A stretch of 64,000 nt of DNA from Polytrichum commune (Eukaryota > Streptophyta > Polytrichopsida > Polytrichales > Polytrichaceae): assembly GCA_950295325.1 (NCBI GenBank), contig OX485806.1, forward strand, positions 8,310,001 to 8,374,000. Reading direction: 5' to 3'. How positions within the stretch are numbered: position 1 is the first letter of the stretch; every line of letters begins with the position of its first letter. A program made the position numbers and the translations under genes. A model generated the notes under the pieces. It was not told the origin of the DNA. It saw nothing but the letters and a program-made list of their open reading frames with translations, and made no database searches. Below are positions 47,026 to 59,791 of the stretch, one piece after another.

Positions 47026-49720
47026 CTTGTTTGTCTAATATGAGTTATAAAAAAATTAAATCGCAGTTAAAAAAAACTTATAGTGACATGTAACTCAAAA
47101 TGATCACCCACACTCATAGTGTTGCAATATCGTAACAACCCTACCAACAAGCCTTGCAACCCATGGTTCACTACATCACTTGCAACATATTATATATGAA
47201 ATGGGGGATTTGCATAAATAGGTAGTTTAATGATGCAGTAAAAGGTTCAAGATGACCCTAAATTAACATATGATAGTATCATCCACATCCACATTGCACA
47301 TGCTTGGACTTCATGAAAATGTCCTTTTGGGCTTTGGAAAACAAAAGGAAATGGGTGTACTACAAACATCTTAATTTGTGTTTAGATTTTTGTGCAAGGT
47401 GGATTACAACAGTGGCAAGTTCATTTACACTCCAACGTACACCTACAACAAGGTCATGCAACTACTTGAACTTGCCGGTGTCGTAGAGTGTGAGTAATGT
47501 TCCAAGTGTTGTGTTAAGTTGCATGTTTGAACATGTCAGCGAGTGACATGTACTGGTGTGGATTGTTATAATAAAAATCACCAATGCACCGGTTGTTTTT
47601 CAAAGTATCCATGGTAATAGGCCCACTTCACTCTTATTCATTCAAAATGTTAGTACTTTGCAACTGGAGAATTTAAATTAAAGGAGTGCCAAACTTAGAG
47701 TACAGACCCTAGAACCGTGTGCATTTACTAGCTCTAGCTTCATCACTCACATGTTACATGTCACTGCTCATGTGTCACCACTCACCAGTCACTGCATGCT
47801 CACCACTCGTTGCTCATGTCTTAGCTTCCCTCGACACCATATAATCCACCTAAGGGCCACTTTACACTCTGGGCGAAGATCGTGCCTTTGTGAGGCATCT
47901 AGACATGAATGTTATTGGAAACTAAAATATTATGAAAAATCCATACCCTAATGGCATTAGAATAAAATAAAAAATTGAAATCTTCATTATAGATATCTGA
48001 ATGGTAGTTTAATTATAGTAGTCCAACTCTAGTATTATGTATACAACAATGTTGGTATCTTTTTCTTTTTCTTTTTCTTTTTGGGTTGCACCATTCAAAC
48101 ATCTATAACGAGGGTTTCACATTTTTGATACCGGTAGGGTTAGGGTCTATGAAAATATTCTTGTTATCGATATCATTTGGATATATATGCCATGCAAGAA
48201 CCTTCGTACATAGACAAAATCACCTTACTATCAATATGATTTTAGAATGGTGTGGACCCAAATAATAACTCAAGTATACCAAGATTTCTCATCTTGACAT
48301 ACCCACCACATATGAATATTTGACTGTTATTACAATTTTAATTCCTACATGAAGGGTCTTTGACACTGGTATTGATGTTGATTACTGATAGCCATGCAAT
48401 CACTTATATACTAGATTGACATTGGAACCATAGAGGCCATTTTCTTTCATCTTTACTAGTCACGGAATGTAGGATTGACATGTGGCAAAACATGAGGGGA
48501 AAATTATTGATTTCTATTGAAATAGAGAGTCTTCTACGATACCTTGGGCATATTTATTGTGGTAGAGTACTCACAGATTGAAGGGTTGGGCACATAGCCC
48601 AACTTTGTTGTTGTGCAATTATTTTTAGTTGTTGGGGGACCAGATGTATAACATAGCAAAAATTAGTTGCAGCCAAGGCAAGCCACAACACAAATTGTAG
48701 AATGCAATAAAAATATGGCTTATATTTTATCCCAACGCAATTAACACATTTGCATGTGTTTTACCAAACATACAAAACATTTACCAATATTTTGTATTGT
48801 CATGTTTATTTTGTATTTTCATTGTTGTTGCCTGATGATCAAAAGATTGTTTGATCAATGGATGAGAGGTCCCAAGGTAAAGCTCACTATGTGGCCCTAT
48901 TGTGGGCACTTCCAACTCCACAAACGATTTTGGCCATTGGATTGGATTGAGAATTATATCATCCAATTAGCAATCACGAGTCATAAGGAGTGTCATCTCA
49001 TGTTCTAGAGTGAAGTTAAGACGCAAATATTGAAGGCAAACAAGTGACGATTCTATTTCTCTTTACATGATCACAAAAAGCTAGAATTGCCTATCCCAAA
49101 CACTTTGGACACATGGTCCCTTACCCAACTCACACAAGTTATCCAATATTTCATTTGGATAAAAAAATTACAATATGAGCACAATAACATGAAAATAACA
49201 TTAATTGAATCATATTCAATTTCTACATGTATGTTCAAAGTCACATACCTCATTTGATCCTTCCTAGTCACATATAACCCCCCCCCTCCCCCCCAAAAAA
49301 AGTGGACATTGTTGATCGTCGACATTTATCTTCTTAAACCAATGAGCTACAATCTTTTTGTCTTTAGAAGAATGCAAGATTACGAATAATGTTCGTGTTG
49401 AAGTGATTGCCCATTTTGGGGGAAAATAAGATGTTGAAATTGGGGTCAATAATGGAGTTGGGTGTTGCAATATCATGCCCTTCTAATCGTGTTGACAAGT
49501 AATTTAGAGTGGTGTCTATAATGTGAGCACACATGTCAACCTATTTGTGACACATGCGTCTTAACTCCTTAGCCTTGCCATATACCACTCAAATTTAGGT
49601 GTTTGATTAAGAAGATTAACTGCATCAAGCTCATGTACCTTAAGGTAGAGGGTGCTTAAACCGACACTTTAAGCTATTGCACATACATATGGCAATGTGG
49701 TTGATATAAAAATTATATAT
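47026..49720. other. Intergenic, no supported gene; one dispersed repeat block
   Basis: Segment 48,880-49,130 resembles 23,690-23,980 (a GGCCATTGGA block and a CATAAGGAGTGTC block). A C/G-rich run is at 49,278-49,296. Frames are short and unrecognised. Confidence 0.45.
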
Positions 49721-51846
49721 TCATGTTAGCCTTTGGGCTAAACACATGTATAAAGACAAAAAAGGCCTCAAATGCATATTTGATGAATATTCAATGTCAA
49801 ACCATTGGCTTCCTTGAACCCATCCCGAGTCTTGTGTATGGCGACCTTGCATATGACGAGGACCCCCATTTTTATTGCCTAGAACCAACACAACATAGTT
49901 GGGTACTAGACCCAAGCTGGATTAATGGCCAACATGGTCACCTCCATGATCCCACCTGGTTTGGTTGTAGAATTGTCCCCTTGCATCTCAAGTACAAACC
50001 CCTTTTGTGCCCACAACCAACCCCCTTGGTTTTGTGGGCTTGGATTGTCCCCCCCCCCCCCCCCACGCGGTGGATAGAATGGCTAGAATAGGCATTGACA
50101 AAGCCACTATAAACCCACCTTGAACCAACCCAAGATAGAATGAAGGCCGTTACCTACCCTATACGGATGTAGTGGAGGCCAGTATGTGGTGGCACTGCTA
50201 ACGACACCTAAACCCGTCACTATGTGGGCCCTGGCATTTCTTTTCCATGGAGAACGGTTCATGGTAGTAGAGTGTTGGTGATTGGGAGGTGTTTATAGGT
50301 GTTGCATTTTGGGTGGGGTGTTGGTTTTAGCACCCTCTACCTTACATGGTTGGGCGTGGGGAGCTCCTTGCATATGGATTGCACTTTGAATGCATTAGCT
50401 TATCAATAATTTATGAATCATGTTACAATCAAAGGTACAATTACATTGGAAGAGTGTAGCAGAAACAAACAATTTATGGATTCTATGGGAGTTACATCCA
50501 ATATAGGTGTCTGATCAAGAAAGTGACCACATAAGACCTACACACTACCTTACATGTAAAGAAACTCAGGTGGGTCCATGTTATTCCAACCTACTACACC
50601 CATGCACATGACACGTCACTTTAACACGGTCCCCTACCTTTCCGGATCAATGAGGAACATTAGAGCAACGCCGCTACCACCACTACATTGTCTGTTGTAT
50701 AAAGATTAGATCATGGATGTGTTGTCAAATAGGAAGTTGTTTGCCGGTTAGGTACCTATTGTATCAAATTTTGGGTTCTAAAAATGCAACCCAAATACAA
50801 TATGTTGGTGGAGACAATTCAACTAGGTACGGAGTACGTAATACCTATACAAGATGGAAAAGGTCGGCCTTTAGAAGAAGAAGAAAGCTTGCACTTGCTC
50901 GTGCAAAGGTTATCGACTCTCTTGGGTACAAAGGGTGGGTTTACACCAGGGTCCAAGACAAAAGAAACTCCAAAATTGGGCGATCTTGTTGAGCTTAGAG
51001 AATTTTCGGATCCAAGGAATTTACATTGGGGATTGGGTCCAACTTATAAAGTGTACTCCATCTAGTTTTAGTTAGGGGCAAATGTTCAAAGCACCCATAT
51101 GACATGTGTGTTTTGATCATTTAGAAATAGCAGTTTAGGTTTTTTTTTTTTTTTTTTTCATGTGAAGGGAATTAACGTGAGTCTTTGTCAAGCCCAATTG
51201 ATACATATCACAAGCAGTGAATGACGCCTCCAAGTTAAGTTTCAGCTTGGGTAACTCATTGAGAGTCACAATATTTCTTCATTGTCAGATTTATGTCAGA
51301 TGTAGAGAGCCTTGCCACCAATCTCCCAAGAGATGAAAGTATCGCATGCGAGCGAGTGACCTCTCATCCATCCAAGATAAAAAAAAACTTGGCCCTCTAT
51401 AGGTTGGTGGCCGATTCATCTCAAATACTTGAACATGACTAATGTGGGAGCTTAAAAAGCTAATTTTGGTGTCCATTAAAAAAGAAACATCTATGCTACA
51501 TACTATTTCAAGGTTTTTATGTTGGATGAATGAAAGGCACGCACACATGTGATAATTCCTCTCTCCTGATCTCCCAAATGATATTTCAATAGTAGGTATC
51601 AACTTTAACAAATATTTTTCTGAATTGAAGGCATTTTGTTTGTTATTTTATAATATTTATTTTAGGTTTTATGAAAATATTCATGTTGGCTACATGATGC
51701 ACAATAACGAATGTCATTTCTTTACTTTATCCAAATATCAACCCCCCCCCCCCCAAGAGTTGGAGTCATGTCACAATGGGGGCACTAGTATGAAAGATGT
51801 GTTGGTGACAACATAGGTTGTGTACTTTGAAATTGATGTGGAGTTC
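49721..51846. other. Intergenic with unassigned open frames
   Basis: A 122-codon frame at 49,723-50,091 is Trp/Pro-rich at its end and ends beside a C run (50,051-50,065). Two overlapping frames at 50,717-50,992 and 50,784-51,065 differ in character: the first is very basic, the second acidic. None shows a known motif or splice support. A T run of about 20 lies at 51,140-51,159. Confidence 0.35.
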
Positions 51847-52260
51847 CCGGGGGGTGCACGCTTCAGTAAAACCAAGAATCACATGCATTCACAACATACT
51901 CTAAAAACACCTTATATACAATATTTCTTTGCAAACTCAAGCAATACATGTACAATCTCAATGACAAAAGTACAAGTGACAATATTTATACATTGAAAAA
52001 TAACATCCATATATAGTTTTGGATAACAATCAACCTCTATCATATCAACGTGTAACGCAAAACCCTAGCATTCATCAATAAAGTTGCTGAAGATTTTTCA
52101 CCCCCTGGATGTAACTCATAGGTATCTTACTTTGCAATAAATGTCATGGAAGCTCATGAAATTTTGTTTTTAAGTTTACCATCAAATGATTAGTAAGATC
52201 ATATGTTCACTTGTACGGTTGTTGGTTCCTTTTTGATACCAACATGAGCCAATGTCCATG
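51847..52260. mobile_element. Truncated GTGCAC-family element
   Basis: It begins CCCGGGGGGTGCAC and then follows, inverted, the 3' half of the element at 33,169-33,952 (a CTCTAAAAACACC block, a CAATATTTATACA block and the LHPG-coding stretch). Similarity stops near 52,260 and the second end is missing. Confidence 0.7.
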
Positions 52261-52669
52261 TTTGATGGACAGTCCATCAAGTAAATTGGATCCCTATACT
52301 CCACCCAATGATTACCAAAGTGGTGGCCTCGTTCAACTCAACGACCTATGAGGGAAACTAGCATGTGAGTGGTGAGCAATGGACAGTGACATGTGAGAGT
52401 GAGGGGAAAAGGTCCAATAATTGGCTATTTTAAGTAAGTTCAACAATACATTTGGGTTATAAATGTTGAATATAATATATTTGAGAGACGATAAATATTG
52501 CATTGGACCCTATTAACATGGATTATAGGGTGAAGGGTAGTCCATGGTTATGGGTACTTTATTGAAATGACAAACATGGAAATGAAAAGTGCAGTGCCTT
52601 ATTGTGACAAACAACAAATCTGTCATTCATTTATGTGTTTCGGCAATGATGTTGCCATATTATGACGAA

Positions 52670-53068
52670 CTACCTTGAAAATTTGTGTGGTGGGATGAGC
52701 ATTTGGAACACAAAATATGTGATCGAGGGATGGGAAGCTTGGGTATTATACCCAAACGACAACGTGGTGACATGGACTCTTTGTTGCTGCAATTGAAAAC
52801 CAACGTCATCCAACGCAAAAACCTCCTCCCATGTAAGGTTTGTTCCAACCTTCACCGGCCACACAATTGGAATATTTAGCCAAACAAACACCCACTTATT
52901 CTTGCTACCTTTCACACAATGGTTGATGTCATTTGTGCAAAAACAAAAATACAAAGGCATGCGGTTGTTGGAACAAAACTCCTTCTTCAGACCTTTGTAA
53001 ATGGGCACATGTGTAGGTGCAACTACCTCATGATATGTATGAGATGTTGGTCCTGCAATGCCCAACAA
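52670..53068 (-). CDS. Hypothetical open frame (132 aa), doubtful
   Basis: A minus-strand frame with a plausible length but no recognised domain. The middle (about residues 60-95) is Trp/Val-rich and ends in an acidic EEVFALDD segment. It lies in repeat-rich DNA between two transposon relics. It may be a remnant of a mobile-element protein or chance. Confidence 0.2.
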   Translation of the reverse strand: MLGIAGPTSHTYHEVVAPTHVPIYKGLKKEFCSNNRMPLYFCFCTNDINHCVKGSKNKWVFVWLNIPIVWPVKVGTNLTWEEVFALDDVGFQLQQQRVHVTTLSFGYNTQASHPSITYFVFQMLIPPHKFSR

Positions 53069-53883
53069 TGTTGATGCAACGGCTATTGCAAGGGGCCAAG
53101 CCTAAGGGCCACTTCACACACAAGACTGAGGGCCGGTGACTATTGCACTTCAAGCACTCTCATTGTTGGGAAAGGTGGAGCTGGTCCAAGTTCGCTTCAC
53201 ACTACACTTGAGGGACCAATGGAGTAAGTGAATGCAAGATGGATGTAAAATCTACATGGATCCATACATGACATCAAATGGACCATGTGTTAATGTTCGC
53301 TTGGACTATTTTCAAAAACCACCTCTTGGAGGTAGGCCTGACACAAAACCAAAAGACCATGTCACTCCAAAATATCACAACCGTTGATCTATTAAGTTTT
53401 GTCATGTGTGAGGACCCCACATGAATAGAAATTCATTAAAATAGTGTTTGGTAGAGAACATAGTCACATATGACTTCACACTACACTTGAGGGCCCGTGA
53501 CCACACTACATGATTTTGGAAGTGCCTTGGGATGGCCTTTGGACATTTTTTTGGGCTCTCACAATTCACGGTCATGACTCTTAGGGCCGCTTTACACTAC
53601 AGTGGAGAAGCCCTCCGGTCAAGAATTACAGGGGAATTTTGAAATTTGATTGGCAGAGAGTGACAATCTTGTCCGGTGGTGGTTTACACTACGGCCAAGA
53701 GTCCTTTGGTGGAGAACTTTGTACATGGATGAGAAAATGACAAGGTTGGCAACGTGGCGACACTTTTTCCAAGGGGAGTTCTCCGGAGGTCAAGTTTCTT
53801 GGGCAACCTCAAAGCCTCGGACAACAAACTTGGCCTCCGGAGAACTCTAACTTCAATAAAATATTTCTTCCTTAAAGAAATCT

Positions 53884-54297
53884 CTCAGGGGGTGCACTCC
53901 ATTGTCAAGTTGAACACCATGTGCGATAAATAAAATCTACTTTCTACATAAAGCATCACCAAAATGGGTCAAAATTTTATCAATTGTTTTTCATGAGTAG
54001 ATATACACGGTATCTATTACATAGTAAAAAATAATAACCAAATTTTTTAATTTTTTAATATAAATTTTATATAACATACCATTTCTAACTAGAATGACAC
54101 AAAATTGAACTAAAACAATTACTACAAAAATTAAGATGCTCACAAATTTCAAAAAAATTATTAAAAAAGATTATCAATGGTAATGCATATGTAGAAAAAA
54201 TATCATAATTTTCAAAATTATTTATGGCATATAATAAAGGGTAGCAAACTTTTATCGCACGTGCTTATGAAATGTAAGGGGGTGTGATCGCCCCGAG
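53884..54297. mobile_element. GTGCAC-family MITE nested in the PIF-like element
   Basis: It begins CTCAGGGGGTGCAC and ends TGTGATCGCCCCGAG, an imperfect inverted pair. AGAAATCT is repeated exactly on both sides, an 8-bp target duplication. The interior is AT-rich with no coding capacity. Confidence 0.8.
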
Positions 54298-54311
54298 AGA
54301 AATCTTTGCAG

Positions 54312-55080
54312 TATGGTTCTCCCTCTTTAGTATGACATTTTTGGGAAATACAAAAAAGTTGTATTATCGAGGTGTCATCTTCTCATTACTATGACAAATG
54401 ACATAAAGTTGTCATACTATTGAGGGAATACAAAAACATATGTAATATGAGCTTAAAAATATATACAACAAGTTTAAGCAATATAGATGGTATGAAATAA
54501 TAACTTATAACTCCCAACAATTACAAATATTCTCATGAACTCTTAAAATAAAAGTCCAAAGATCTTTGGTGTTGCCTACCCAAATTAGCAATTGTCATCT
54601 TATCTAAATTCCCATCTAACTTTTGGAAACTAATAATTTCATTAACACCAAAATATAAAGAGTTCTCTAATAAGAAACTAGACAACAATGATGCATGACG
54701 TTTAGCATCAAGATACTGGTGATACTATATCACCCGTGTACAAGGCAACATACTAGGCAGGAGGCCACTCTCACCCTAACCATGTCCATTCTACACTAGT
54801 AGCCTTAATTACCATTAAGTTCCCAACAATAAGTGAAGTTCCCAAGTAGTTCCCAAGTGAAGATGGATGCATTTTAGATGTACATTATATAGATGAAAGG
54901 AATTCTAGCATTAACTACCTCTTTAATATGACAAAACGGAGATTCTATATGTTGCATTATCAAGTGTTATAGTCGTATAAAAGAGGGAGTTTTGAACTAA
55001 AAAGTTTGGTCTCGTAAAAATGTGTCGTAATATTGAGGGTGTCGTATAAATGAGTGTCGTATTAACGAGGTTGGACTATA
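54312..55080. mobile_element. pogo-like element nested in the PIF-like element
   Basis: The left end TATGGTTCTCCCTCTTTAGT and the right end, in reverse complement TATAGTCCAACCTCGTTAAT, are imperfect inverted copies. Subterminal text matches the element at 1,763-2,883 at both ends. Confidence 0.55.
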
Positions 55081-55540
55081 CCAACCTGTTATTTCATTAA
55101 AAATCAATAAGAAGATAATGCTACCTACTTATTTACCTTAATTTGGATGTATTATAGAGGTGAAACGTTTTCAACTAAATTATTGTCATGAAAGAAGTTC
55201 TAAAAAATTGCCATATACATTTTATTTTTTATCATAATTTTTTTAAATATCAATACAATGGTCATTTAGGGGGTAAGGTTTCTACTATGGCCGGCTTTGA
55301 CCGTTTTGTGAAGTAGTCCGGTGGACTTCTCCTGTTGGTGAAGTTGTCCAATACACTTCTCCTCTAGGTGGTTACACTACGGCCGGTCAAGACTTCTTAA
55401 GGCATTATTTTATTGTCTTTTCATCTTCTCTAGCATACCATCCCTCGCCTCAAACAACCATGTCTTGGGCGAAAGTTCTTGACTGACCGGCGCACTTCTC
55501 CACCGTAGTGTAAAGCGGCCCTTAGCTCGTGTGTGAAGTA

Positions 55541-57060
55541 CTAGTATAATTATACTATTGCTTTCAAGCCTTGATCATGTGTCAAGTAGTAGTATCAAAT
55601 TACTAAGAACATGATCAAGGCTGGACAAGGCTAGGGTTAGGATAAGGTATTTCTTGGGTTTTAATGCTTTATTTATATATTGTATATTACTATTTTCATA
55701 TTTATTGTGTTTTGTTTCATTAAATTTTAGTATATTCATCTCTCAACTAGAAGGCATTCACCTACATATGAAGTGTGTTTGGGACATCACCAAGGGCGGG
55801 GGATCGGTACGGGTTGGATTCATAGAATACAAAAATCATGAAATTTGAACATGGCACCTTTGCATTGACTTTAATTCATATATTGAAAACAAGCTCTACA
55901 CATATATGTGTAATTAGGTTGCTCCACACTACTGGGTGCAAGCATGGTAAAGTGGACCCAAAAAGTGCTTTGTTTTACTAAAACCATCATATTTTGGGTA
56001 AAAACGCTTGAAAGCAATAACATGATTTTGTTTAAATTGGATTATTTTCCATGGTGCCCTCCATTGTTAGGCTAAGTATTCATATAGTTATTAGCACGAA
56101 GGATCTATTGGTTCGTCTAGGCGGTGATATGATAGGTTGTTACATATGACTTCTCTTCGTCTTCTATAACTGTAAAGAAAAAATGACTACCTCATTACTT
56201 CATTGATTTCTTGTGGAAAACTTTTTAGGGGAGGGGGACAACTTGGTACAAATCCTTGTGTACCTTGAACAAACACACCACATTTTAACCCTTACAATAT
56301 TAGGGGCACGTGTGTATAGAATAAGCGACAATTGGTACAAACCCCCGACAAAGTTGAATATACTGTTTTGTTTGGTGTATTCTATCGAGTTCACATCCAA
56401 CACAACTTATCACAAAGAGGAAGTGGAAATAAAACCATACATTGACAATGGTGACTAGATATACATGTTATGTACAAGTTTTTTATATGAGCTCAAATCT
56501 CCTTACAATTCATCCTACATATATGTATGCTTGAACTGCTGACGGTGCACATGATAGATAGTTGAGGGTGAAAAAAACCATGTAACAAGAACAATGTGAT
56601 GATTCCCACGGGTGGCAATAGGATAGGTTGTCAAATATGCCATTTAAATTGATTTATCAATGAGTTATGCTCAACATGAATAGCCCACTCACACGCACTG
56701 GTGCCGGCCACTAGTGAACGGTGAGTACCAACACTGGTTACATCCAGTGGCTCTCACTGGCTAAACCAACTCTAGAAGTGGCCCCTGCTGGTAGGACCCG
56801 TTCACTGGTGACCTGCATTAGTAAATATGGGTGGGCTGGAATTCATTATCATAGAAAAAAATAATACAATATTTATATCAATATCAATACTTTGTTGGGG
56901 GAGGGTCCCACATGTACGATTGTACAATGCGTCACGTATCCCTAGCAAATAGTAAACACACTAACTTGTCATCTGCTCTTTAAGGGATAACGGTTAAAGG
57001 ACCCTAAAGACTTATTACCGATTTTCCCGGGCGGTTATAGGAGGGGGACCAACAAAGCAA
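55541..57060. other. Intergenic with a small CACTGG-rich foldback
   Basis: Segment 56,697-56,815 is rich in CACTGG/CCAGTG. It folds back through GCCACTAGTGAACGG and CCGTTCACTGGTGAC. Otherwise only short unrecognised frames. Confidence 0.4.
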
Positions 57061-57620
57061 AAGGGTTGCCGACATGGGGACTTTACTTATTACCGAGGGG
57101 AATGTGACGGGACTCGCCGGTTACAAGCCGGTGGGCTCCGGCAGCCTCCGTCGTCCTGCGTTGCCTGGTCTTTTGGTTTCTCGCTTTTGTTGTCTTGTGT
57201 CCACAGCTGGCTTGGCTTGGCTTGGCTGGGATGCCATCTCTTCCCCCCCCTCTGATGTCGCCCGCACCCGGGTCCTGCGTTGTAGGATTCCTGTCTCGGA
57301 GCGTCGCTGTCTTGACGGGGCTCACGGGAGTACCGGTCTCGCGCAATATGGCCAACTAATGAGCCATGTGGAGTGTTATTTCCGCTCCTAAGCGCAGAGT
57401 AAGGGTTCCTGAATCCTTTCAGTCCCTCCCTCCCTCACTCTCTCTCTCTCTCGTTTACGTGAACCGATTGCTTGCTTCCATACGCTCCCTTCTGTCTTCT
57501 GCACACTCCTCCTGCTAATAAGGTCCATATGCTAGTGAGTTATGCGCTTTCCTGCGGTCTCCTGCAAGTGATGATGCGAATGGTGTACATCGCTTGATTT
57601 CTGGACAGGCAGGCATCGAA

Positions 57621-57972
57621 GAGTGATTAAGGCTGCACTTATTAGTGATCCTGTTTTTTCCTCTCTTCTGTTTCAAGACTTCGCGCAGGTATTGTTGTTG
57701 GTTTTTTATTTTCATTTTGTTTTCTATTTTTATTCCTTCCTCTTCTTGCCGAAGGGAGGACTCTCTCTGCCTTAGTTAAATTTGCTAAGAAGTGCTCAAG
57801 AGTCGGGTGATTAAACTGCACTTTGTGTTCCTGTTTTTCTATTCCTCTGCTTTAAAACTTGCGCGCAGGTATTGTTTGCGGTTTTGCTTATTTCTCTTCT
57901 TCTTCTTCTTCTTGCGTGGCGGTGGTCTAAGTTTTAGTTATAAGTTTGTTAAGAAAGTGCTCAAGAATCACC
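57621..57972 (+). repeat. Tandem duplication in the hydrolase leader
   Basis: Unit one (57,621-57,804) and unit two (57,805-57,972) share GTGATTAA, CTGCACTT, TTCCTGTTTTT, GCGCAGGTATTGTT and AAGTGCTCAAGA in order. They are diverged by indels, so the duplication is not new. Confidence 0.7.
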
Positions 57973-58364
57973 CTGGGCCTGACTAGGTAGCCGAGAATTG
58001 GAAGAGTTTCAAGAAGATTGTTTCGCTTGTATCTTGTGTAGGGGTTTTCCCTACCTTCTATTTGTTGCGCACAGCAACTGTCGTCATTCGAGAGCCCGTG
58101 GTTTTCGACCTGTGCATGATCGCCATAATAAAGCCCGAATAGAGACATGATGTTCTGACCTAAGTATGGGTTTACTACTAAGCTAGTAGTGTTGTTTGAT
58201 CGGCCCTGTTTCTTGGAAGGTCCGCACCCGTGTCGTTGTCTGAGTAGAGTAAGCAAATCGCCAGCGGAAAAAGAGTATGATTAAGGTTTCCTGGATTGGA
58301 GGGGGTGATGTAAGCTTAGAACACTGTAGCATCTGATAATCGAATATTCGAGACCTCGTGGTCC

Positions 58365-59033
58365 GTGCTAGTCTGCTTCCTGGAGCTGGTACAGGTCGTC
58401 CAACTGCAATACGAGACGCTTAGGAAATGGCCTGGCAACGCCGAGTTCTGGCGGCCGAGGGCTAAAATAACCAAAATGTATTCATTCCCTCGGATTTTTG
58501 CATCCGATCTCGTACTTTTTTTTATTCTGTTTTATTTAATTTTGAATAGTCTTATGTTGGCTCAGCAGGAGATTACATCACGGTGGAATGACCTTAAACT
58601 GTTAACCCATGAGCACGAAATGCAATTATTTTCTTCGTCCAATCTTCGTTTTCGTTTGGTTTTATATATCTCTATCCTTGGTTATTTGCTGAGATGGTGT
58701 TATTTTCAGGGACGCCTGCTCGAATATGAGAATTTCTTCTTACAGCCGCAGAGCAGCGCTGTTGGTGGAGTGTGGCACCAGGGTTGCGTGCTTTTAAGTT
58801 TGAAGAGGAGGTGGAGAGTGCTAGACAAGTTAGCGCGAGGTTCTGGAGTAGGTAATGACTGGTGCTCCTTTCACGCTTTCAGCACCAGGAACTTTGACCG
58901 AGGATTCGGAGAAAAGAGCATATGTGGAGGAGAAAAAAGGTTCGCAGCTTTCAAGATCGAAGGAACAGTTCGCTTCTTGAAGATGATATTGCATGTAGTC
59001 CCTGACTGGACAGGATTGCCAATTTGGACCTAG
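58365..59033 (+). other. 222-codon open frame in the hydrolase leader, coding status doubtful
   Basis: The longest single frame in the window. It contains two hydrophobic stretches (about residues 46-60 and 96-112) but no family signature. Another frame across 58,740-58,860 is rich in Glu, Ala and Arg and looks equally coding-like. The position between the duplicated leader modules and the hydrolase start favours leader or intron sequence over a separate gene. Confidence 0.25.
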
Positions 59034-59791
59034 TTTCTCGATTTGGCATTAAGTCCAAGCAAGTGGGCATCATATTTTCTTTGTCTTGAGAGGCCATGCC
59101 ATCTTGGAGGATCCTTGACTTTGAGAAGCAGGTGCATTGTGAATGATGGCAACAAGTAGAAGAAGTTGATGATCTTTTTCTTTAGGTTGATTCACTCAAC
59201 CTAAACGAGAGTGAATGATTCTTGCAATAGTGTAGAGGGTGGTTTTGGAAGAACAAGACATTGAAAGGCAGAGAAAAAAACTAAGACAAGGTTTTAAAAG
59301 CAAAAGAATAATATTGAAGGTCTACTGAAGACATAGGAAGACGAAGTTCAGGTTAAGGTACCAGTAGTGAGAGACATTTGTCTTTCGCAGGTATGCTATT
59401 AATTTTGTAAGATATCTCTATTCTTGTTAAGGCTCTGATGGTTGTGGTGTTGCAAAGTGAATAAAAGAGCCACTGGATATTTATTTGTGGTCAAAGGGAA
59501 CATGTAATAATACTGTTTGATTTTCTATGTGCTCAGGTGCTTATTTCATTTTGAGGCAAGAACACAGGATTTTTTCGTATTGGCATGAAGCCCAGGAGTT
59601 TGAATAGTTCAAATCAACAGGAAATGGCTAGCTGTAGTGATTATGAGCAAGAATCGCCTTCTCTGTACGGAAGAGGAGAAAATTAGGTTTTAGGCACATG
59701 CAAACCTGGATTGTCGAAGATTATGATAATTTTGCAGCAGGAAGGACAGGAATAGTTGTATTGTTGCTGTAGAAGATACCTGAAGAGGATG

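Larger units (their letters stand above)
53584..55521. mobile_element. PIF/Harbinger-like element with TTA target duplication
   Basis: Ends GGGCCGCTTTACACTAC and GTAGTGTAAAGCGGCCC are perfect 17-bp inverted repeats, extending imperfectly through AGTGGAGAAG. TTA flanks both sides. A 3-bp TTA duplication with GGG-starting ends fits PIF/Harbinger (Tourist-type). The interior has several internal copies of the TTTACACTACGGCC motif. Two other elements sit inside it. No transposase is visible. Confidence 0.8.
53102..55540. mobile_element. CTTCACACAC dispersed repeat split by a PIF/Harbinger-like element
   Basis: The left part (53,102-53,583) matches 984-1,445, and the right part (GCTCGTGTGTGAAGT from 55,525) matches 1,443-1,457. 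The uninterrupted relative reads GGCTCTTGGCTCGTGTG where this copy is split at CTCTTA/GCTCGTG. Confidence 0.75.
57061..59737 (+). promoter_or_regulatory. Promoter and spliced leader region of the hydrolase gene
   Basis: Composition changes here from AT-rich to GC-rich, as expected for a gene start. A (CT)n-rich stretch at 57,420-57,450 may mark the transcription start. Two tandem modules (57,621-57,804 and 57,805-57,972) each contain GCGCAGGTATTGTT, in which CAG/GTATTG could serve as a splice donor. The ATG exon is preceded by a TTTTGCAG acceptor at about 59,737, so one or more 5' UTR introns are likely. Confidence 0.45.
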
